Of a DNA stretch of 24,612 bases, positions 22,301-24,612 are shown in pieces. Below the pieces are notes generated by a model that worked only from the letters and a program-made list of their open reading frames with translations, did not search any database and was not told the DNA's origin. The stretch covers positions 1-24,612 of the forward strand of contig JBILNK010000053.1 of the NCBI GenBank assembly GCA_044375105.1. Reading direction: 5' to 3'. Every line of letters starts with the position of its first letter. Position 1 is the stretch's first letter. The position numbers were made by a program, and so were the translations under genes. This DNA comes from JBIKLM01 sp044375105 (lineage in GTDB: Bacteria > Planctomycetota > UBA1135 > GCA-002686595).

Positions 22301-22526
22301 GCTCGGCCCGGCCACGCCCTGCCCGATCCTGCTGCCGGCGGCCCAGTTCCTGCTGAGCGGCACGACCGGCCCGGCGGGCCAAGCGAGCTTCCCCGTGTCG
22401 ATCGGCACGAACCCGAATCTGGTCGGCCAAGCCCTGTACCTGCAAGGCGCGGTGCTGGCCCCGGGCGAGCCGTTCCTCGGGCTGGTCAGCTTGACCAACG
22501 CCCTGGAGCTCTTGATCGGACCTTGA
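19371..22526 (+). CDS. Large secreted SDGT-repeat (ELAP-type) protein with planctomycete C-terminal domain
   Basis: The product is 1051 residues. A signal peptide is likely at 1-18 or so (MRSIALPLVIAAATPLPA, then Q). About 16 copies of a motif like ELWVSDGSAAGT are spread at 40-70 residue intervals; clear ones are ELWRTDGTAAGT, GVWVSDGSPAGT, ELYSTDGTPGGT, ELAVSDGTLAGT, ELVRSNGTPAGT and EVWVSDGTTVGT. Between motifs are strand patterns like RLFFTA and KFYFGAE, so a beta-propeller-like or repeated beta fold is likely. The last ~120 residues, from AEVQGAGCGSASGG to LTNALELLIGP, form a separate Ig-like domain of a kind that ends many secreted planctomycete proteins; a sorting or surface role is inference. 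No enzyme motif is seen. It stands alone, with an intrinsic terminator after it. The ATG follows ATCCACCCCC. Confidence 0.85.
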   Translation: MRSIALPLVIAAATPLPAQIPITDTQVADLNPSPLGPPIASEPAGFIGNGQVAYFAADLSGAARELWVSDGSAAGTRPLTASSSSGFDSLFPGSEQWGAFVPGAGNRFVFSAAKLQFVVNFELYVADGLGQPASLLKDISGFDNSWPRDFIAHGGQVYFLARESQTGLELWRTDGTAAGTQLAGELLPGPGSLFTEQFTQPGSFPSGHIASAGSLLLAAGLNGAQAELYATDGFAAPTLVAQFPGGFDPLFFRPDRFARVSNRLVFTVRTPDAMVNGVWVSDGSPAGTQRLLAGRRVRWARSDGSRAFLAVLGGPGGQDELYSTDGTPGGTVLLANANLPLGNPGATPGVFFGGKFYFGAEVKQSPQGNLGRELAVSDGTLAGTGLFVDLLPGSAGSAPRDFGVDGSGFYCFAELPGVGRELVRSNGTPAGTALLQDIVPGASSGSAVATLQPSQPFALYAATQNGLLFAFDDAQAGLEPWRVDAQGAAPLANFFMQTTAGSEPRELRRVGDRLFFTAKTGSGGERELWWLDAGAGGPPQRAEPSGTFALGASSPVAFKGGVAFSGSLPGAGDRYAVWWTAGGGPLVRLTATDLLSPAQELVDAGARLYFFGTPATPNVGNELWWSDGTPLAATLLDLSPGSESTALASDAELVAFGAGVAFRWNAGSHGQGTELGFSNGTLGLRIDINPGPGSSTPRQLTRAGQRLFFSATNTSGTEVWVSDGTTVGTQLLIDWASGGAGSNPVLLTNVGDRLVWGASVTSCCPIGIPVFSILVSDGTPGGSLSVLAGQLQGAASDGTRALLQTSGGLYITNGTFAGTQLVLPFFAPGTIDPLFASVAGSLQAISPGIFALAGAGGGSGNTELWISDGSGPGSFQVADSLFGLGGSNPGTNGEILRVGERVFFPASLPWTGAELHSIPFGATGGAIAEVQGAGCGSASGGLSASAAPRLGQAFSLQVTSAVPAAPVALYFDLDLAPLGPATPCPILLPAAQFLLSGTTGPAGQASFPVSIGTNPNLVGQALYLQGAVLAPGEPFLGLVSLTNALELLIGP

Positions 22527-22535
22527 CCGCGCCCG

Positions 22536-22558
22536 GCGGACGCCAGCGAGGCGTCCGC
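22536..22558. repeat. 9-bp perfect hairpin after the SDGT-repeat gene
   Basis: GCGGACGCC (22536-22544) pairs with GGCGTCCGC (22550-22558) with loop AGCGA, starting 10 nt after the stop. It has no T tract; the true terminator is probably the next stem. Confidence 0.6.
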
Positions 22559-22570
22559 GGGAGCCGAAGG

Positions 22571-22613
22571 GCGCGCGGCGGCCGGGAAGCCGGGACCGCC
22601 GCGCGCTCGTTTT
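22571..22613 (+). terminator. Intrinsic terminator of the SDGT-repeat gene
   Basis: GCGCGCGGCGG (22571-22581) pairs perfectly over 11 bp with CCGCCGCGCGC (22596-22606) around a 14-nt loop, followed by TCGTTTT. This is the only hairpin in the window with both a long GC stem and a T-rich tail. Confidence 0.75.
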
Positions 22614-22770
22614 CGCGGCGCCGATCGGGGCTCGGCGAGCGGGCCCGAGTCGGACGGATCTCGGGCGCCGGCGGTGTCCGATCCGTGACCGCGCGGCGCC
22701 GAAAAGCTGAAAGAAAATCGATCCGGGCGAAGCCCTAGGTATCCGACCCGCCCATCGGCAGGACTTGGGG

Positions 22771-22802
22771 CCTGCGCATGGGATCTGGCCGCGGCCAGCC
22801 CG
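22771..22802 (+). repeat. Short sequence shared with 11951-11986
   Basis: CCTGCGCATG, a short gap, then GGCCGCGGCCAGCCCG; compare the spacer after lepA. Eye comparison only. Confidence 0.25.
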
Positions 22803-22994
22803 CTCGGGGCGCGAGCCTGCTGCAGCCCGCGGTCCGTCCTTTGCTGGGCACAAGTCGTCGCTGCCGAGCGCAGCGGGGCCCCGAGCGACGGGTCTCGCGC
22901 CGGTCTTGGGCGTGAGCGCCGAATCCCGGATCCGGGGCCCGGGGAGTTGCGCGAGCGGACCCTCCGGGCCCGGCGGACTTCCGGCGCGCCCCGC

Positions 22995-23000
22995 TAGACT
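22995..23000 (+). promoter_or_regulatory. Candidate -10 of the protease gene (TAGACT)
   Basis: TAGACT ends 20 nt before the ATG at 23021, implying a leader of about 14 nt with no Shine-Dalgarno sequence. Confidence 0.45.
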
Positions 23001-23020
23001 GCTGGCCGAGGCTCCACCCC

Positions 23021-24612
23021 ATGATCGATCTCGACGCGCGCCCCCGCACTCCCCGATTCCGCTCCGCCTGGGCCTTCCGCTGGCTGCCCCTGCTGCCCGT
23101 GTTGCTGCTGCTGTGGCTGCCGGCCTGTTCGAGCGGCGGCGACAGCAACGCGCCCCAGAACCTGGCCGGCACGCCGGTGGGCAACAACCTGCAGCTCAAC
23201 TGGACCCCGGTCCCGGGCGCCAGCGGCTACAACGTCTACGTCGGCAACACGGTCGGCTTCCCGCTGGATCCGGGCAGTTTCCTGGGCGAGGTGGCCGCGC
23301 CGCCCGCGGTGATCACCTTCAATCCGGGAGCCTCGGGGACCTTCGTTTTCGTCGTCGCCGCGTTGATCGACGGCCTGGAGGGCGCCCCCTCCGCGCCGTT
23401 CACCTACCTGCTCACGCTGACCGGCCCCGATCCGTTCTTCGCCGCCCAGTGGCACTTGGACAACACCGGCCAGCAGGGCGGAACCCCCGGTGAAGACGCC
23501 AATTGCGTGCCGGCCTGGAACGCGGGCGCCACCGGCCAGGGCGCCACCATCGCGATCGTCGACAACGGCCTCGAGCTGGCCCATCCGGACCTCTCCCCCA
23601 ACGTGGTGCCGGGCTCCTACAACTACGTCAACGGCAGCAGCAACCCGGGCCTCGGCGACCACGGCACGGCCTGCGGCGGCATCGCCGCGGCGGCGGCCAA
23701 CAACGGGATCGGCGGGCGCGGCGCGGCCTACGACGCGGACCTGATGGGCTTCGGGCTGTTGCTCAACAACACGAACAACAACCAAGCCGATGCGATGCTG
23801 CGCAGCAGCAACGTGGTCGACGTGTCGAGCAACTCCTGGGGCCCCACCGACGGCACCGGCGGCCTGGCCGCCTCTACCCAGGTGTGGCGCGACGCGATCA
23901 GCAACGGGGTCACCAACGGCCGCGGCGGCCTGGGCCTCGTCTACACCTGGGCTGCGGGCAACGGAGCCTTCGCCCAGGGCATTCCGGACGACGTCGACAA
24001 CTCGAACTACGACGGCTACGCCAACTTCTTCGGCGTGATCGCCGTGGGCGCGGTCGGCGACGACGGCCGGCGGGCCTTCTACAGCGAGGCCGGCGCCAAC
24101 CTGTGGATCAGCGCCCCGTCGATGGGCGACAACAACCACGGCATCACCACCACCGACCTGACCGGCGGCGCCGGCTACAGCGACGGGGGCCCGGGCGATC
24201 TCTCGAACCCCGACTACACCGAGAACTTCAACGGCACCTCGGCCGCCTGCCCGCTGGTCGCGGGGGTCGCCGCGCAGATCCTCGACGCCAACCCGAACCT
24301 GTCCTGGAGCGACGTGCGCTTGATCCTGGCCGAAAGCGCGCGCCAGAACGACCCCGGCCACCCGGACTGGACCACCAACGGGGCCGGCTTCCAGATCAAC
24401 CACGACTACGGCTTCGGCGTGGTCGATGCGGCCGCCGCGGTGGCCCTGGCTGCCACTTGGACCCCGGTCGCCGACCTGACCCTCGTGCAGACCCCGGTGA
24501 TCGGCGTCAACCAGGCCATCCCCGACAACAACACCACCGGGGTCAGCGTGCCGGTCACCGTGGCCAACTCCGGGATCAACGATCTCGAATTCGTGCATGT
24601 CTTCGTGGACGC
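23021..24612 (+). CDS. Subtilisin/kexin-type serine protease lipoprotein, 5' part
   Basis: At least 530 residues; the 3' end is outside the window. Basic residues and a long hydrophobic stretch (WLPLLPVLLLLWLPAC) end in a lipobox with Cys36, so the protein should be exported and lipid-anchored. Residues about 44-125 look like a fibronectin type III domain (LQLNWTPVPGASGYNVYV). The S8 peptidase domain follows, starting with FFAAQWHLDNTGQQGG. The triad is Asp181 (IAIVDNGLELAHPDL), His214 (GDHGTACGGI) and Ser407 (NGTSAACPLVAG), with oxyanion Asn314 (TWAAGNG). From about 490, IPDNNTTGVSVPVTV is the start of a proprotein-convertase P domain, as in kexin/furin-like proteases. The separate, short prodomain usual in subtilases is not obvious. 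The likely role is degradation or maturation of extracellular or periplasmic protein; the substrate is unknown. Confidence 0.9.
   Translation, partial: MIDLDARPRTPRFRSAWAFRWLPLLPVLLLLWLPACSSGGDSNAPQNLAGTPVGNNLQLNWTPVPGASGYNVYVGNTVGFPLDPGSFLGEVAAPPAVITFNPGASGTFVFVVAALIDGLEGAPSAPFTYLLTLTGPDPFFAAQWHLDNTGQQGGTPGEDANCVPAWNAGATGQGATIAIVDNGLELAHPDLSPNVVPGSYNYVNGSSNPGLGDHGTACGGIAAAAANNGIGGRGAAYDADLMGFGLLLNNTNNNQADAMLRSSNVVDVSSNSWGPTDGTGGLAASTQVWRDAISNGVTNGRGGLGLVYTWAAGNGAFAQGIPDDVDNSNYDGYANFFGVIAVGAVGDDGRRAFYSEAGANLWISAPSMGDNNHGITTTDLTGGAGYSDGGPGDLSNPDYTENFNGTSAACPLVAGVAAQILDANPNLSWSDVRLILAESARQNDPGHPDWTTNGAGFQINHDYGFGVVDAAAAVALAATWTPVADLTLVQTPVIGVNQAIPDNNTTGVSVPVTVANSGINDLEFVHVFVD

Larger units (their letters stand above)
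22527..23020 (+). other. Spacer with terminators and protease promoter
   Basis: The 494 nt hold no supportable gene. The first 90 nt carry the two hairpins above. CTCGG/CCGAG (22631-22649) and ACGGATC/GATCCGT (from 22655) add further inverted repeats. CCGAGCGCAGCGGG at 22864-22877 is also at 6552-6565, and 22771-22802 resembles 11951-11986. The protease promoter lies at the end. Confidence 0.45.

Noticed and set aside
20010..22853. 947-residue minus-strand ORF opposite the SDGT-repeat gene
   Set aside because: Its composition (Arg/Ala/Gln/Gly) is that of an antisense shadow; the plus strand has repeats, a signal peptide and a terminator.
22994..24598. 534-residue minus-strand ORF opposite the protease
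   Set aside because: It is a shadow frame caused by high third-position GC. The plus strand has a complete S8 triad; the minus product is low-complexity Val/Gly/Ala/Arg with no motif.

Overview
The window is about 24.6 kb of very GC-rich chromosomal DNA from a bacterium, most likely a member of the Planctomycetota. Three things suggest this. The large secreted protein at 19371-22526 carries repeated ELWxSDGTxAGT motifs and a C-terminal domain of a type I associate with that phylum. The envelope genes include an LPS-export ATPase, lipoproteins and a kexin-like protease. Start codons lack Shine-Dalgarno sequences. The phylum call is by recognition only; no search was run. I see no rRNA, tRNA, CRISPR array, transposase or integrase.

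Layout. The left third holds the 3' part of argS, then apt, a FliA/WhiG-like sigma factor with a long Lys/Ala/Pro-rich N-terminal extension, a minus-strand membrane-anchored SGNH hydrolase, and birA. The middle holds a lipoprotein that looks like a catalytically dead S41 protease, followed by a compact housekeeping run rph-rdgB-lepA-lepB. In this run rph and rdgB overlap by ATGA, lepA follows after 8 nt and lepB after 116 nt. The signal peptidase has a large extra domain inserted between its catalytic blocks. A minus-strand free-methionine-sulfoxide reductase closes this part.

From about 14.2 to 15.85 kb the sequence is different. It has a 12-bp tandem repeat, a frameshifted kelch-type pseudogene, a truncated ECF sigma-factor fragment, and a less GC-rich stretch with a perfect DnaA box (TTATCCACA) plus degenerate ones. 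It looks like decayed or regulatory DNA and is the least conventional part of the window.

The right third holds lptB, etfB and etfA (separated by an unusual 308-nt spacer), a hairpin-rich intergenic region, the 1051-residue SDGT-repeat secreted protein with a good intrinsic terminator, and the 5' part of a subtilisin/kexin-type lipoprotein protease that runs off the end.

Two window-wide patterns stand out. Many starts are preceded by a C-rich tract instead of a Shine-Dalgarno sequence. Extended -10-like hexamers (TATGCT, TACCCT, TAGACT and similar) lie 6-32 nt before many start codons, and in three cases the spacing implies leaderless mRNA. I do not see a clear multi-gene undescribed system. 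The best candidates for new biology are the dead S41-like lipoprotein, the signal-peptidase insert, the sigma-factor extension and the 15.2-15.6 kb element.
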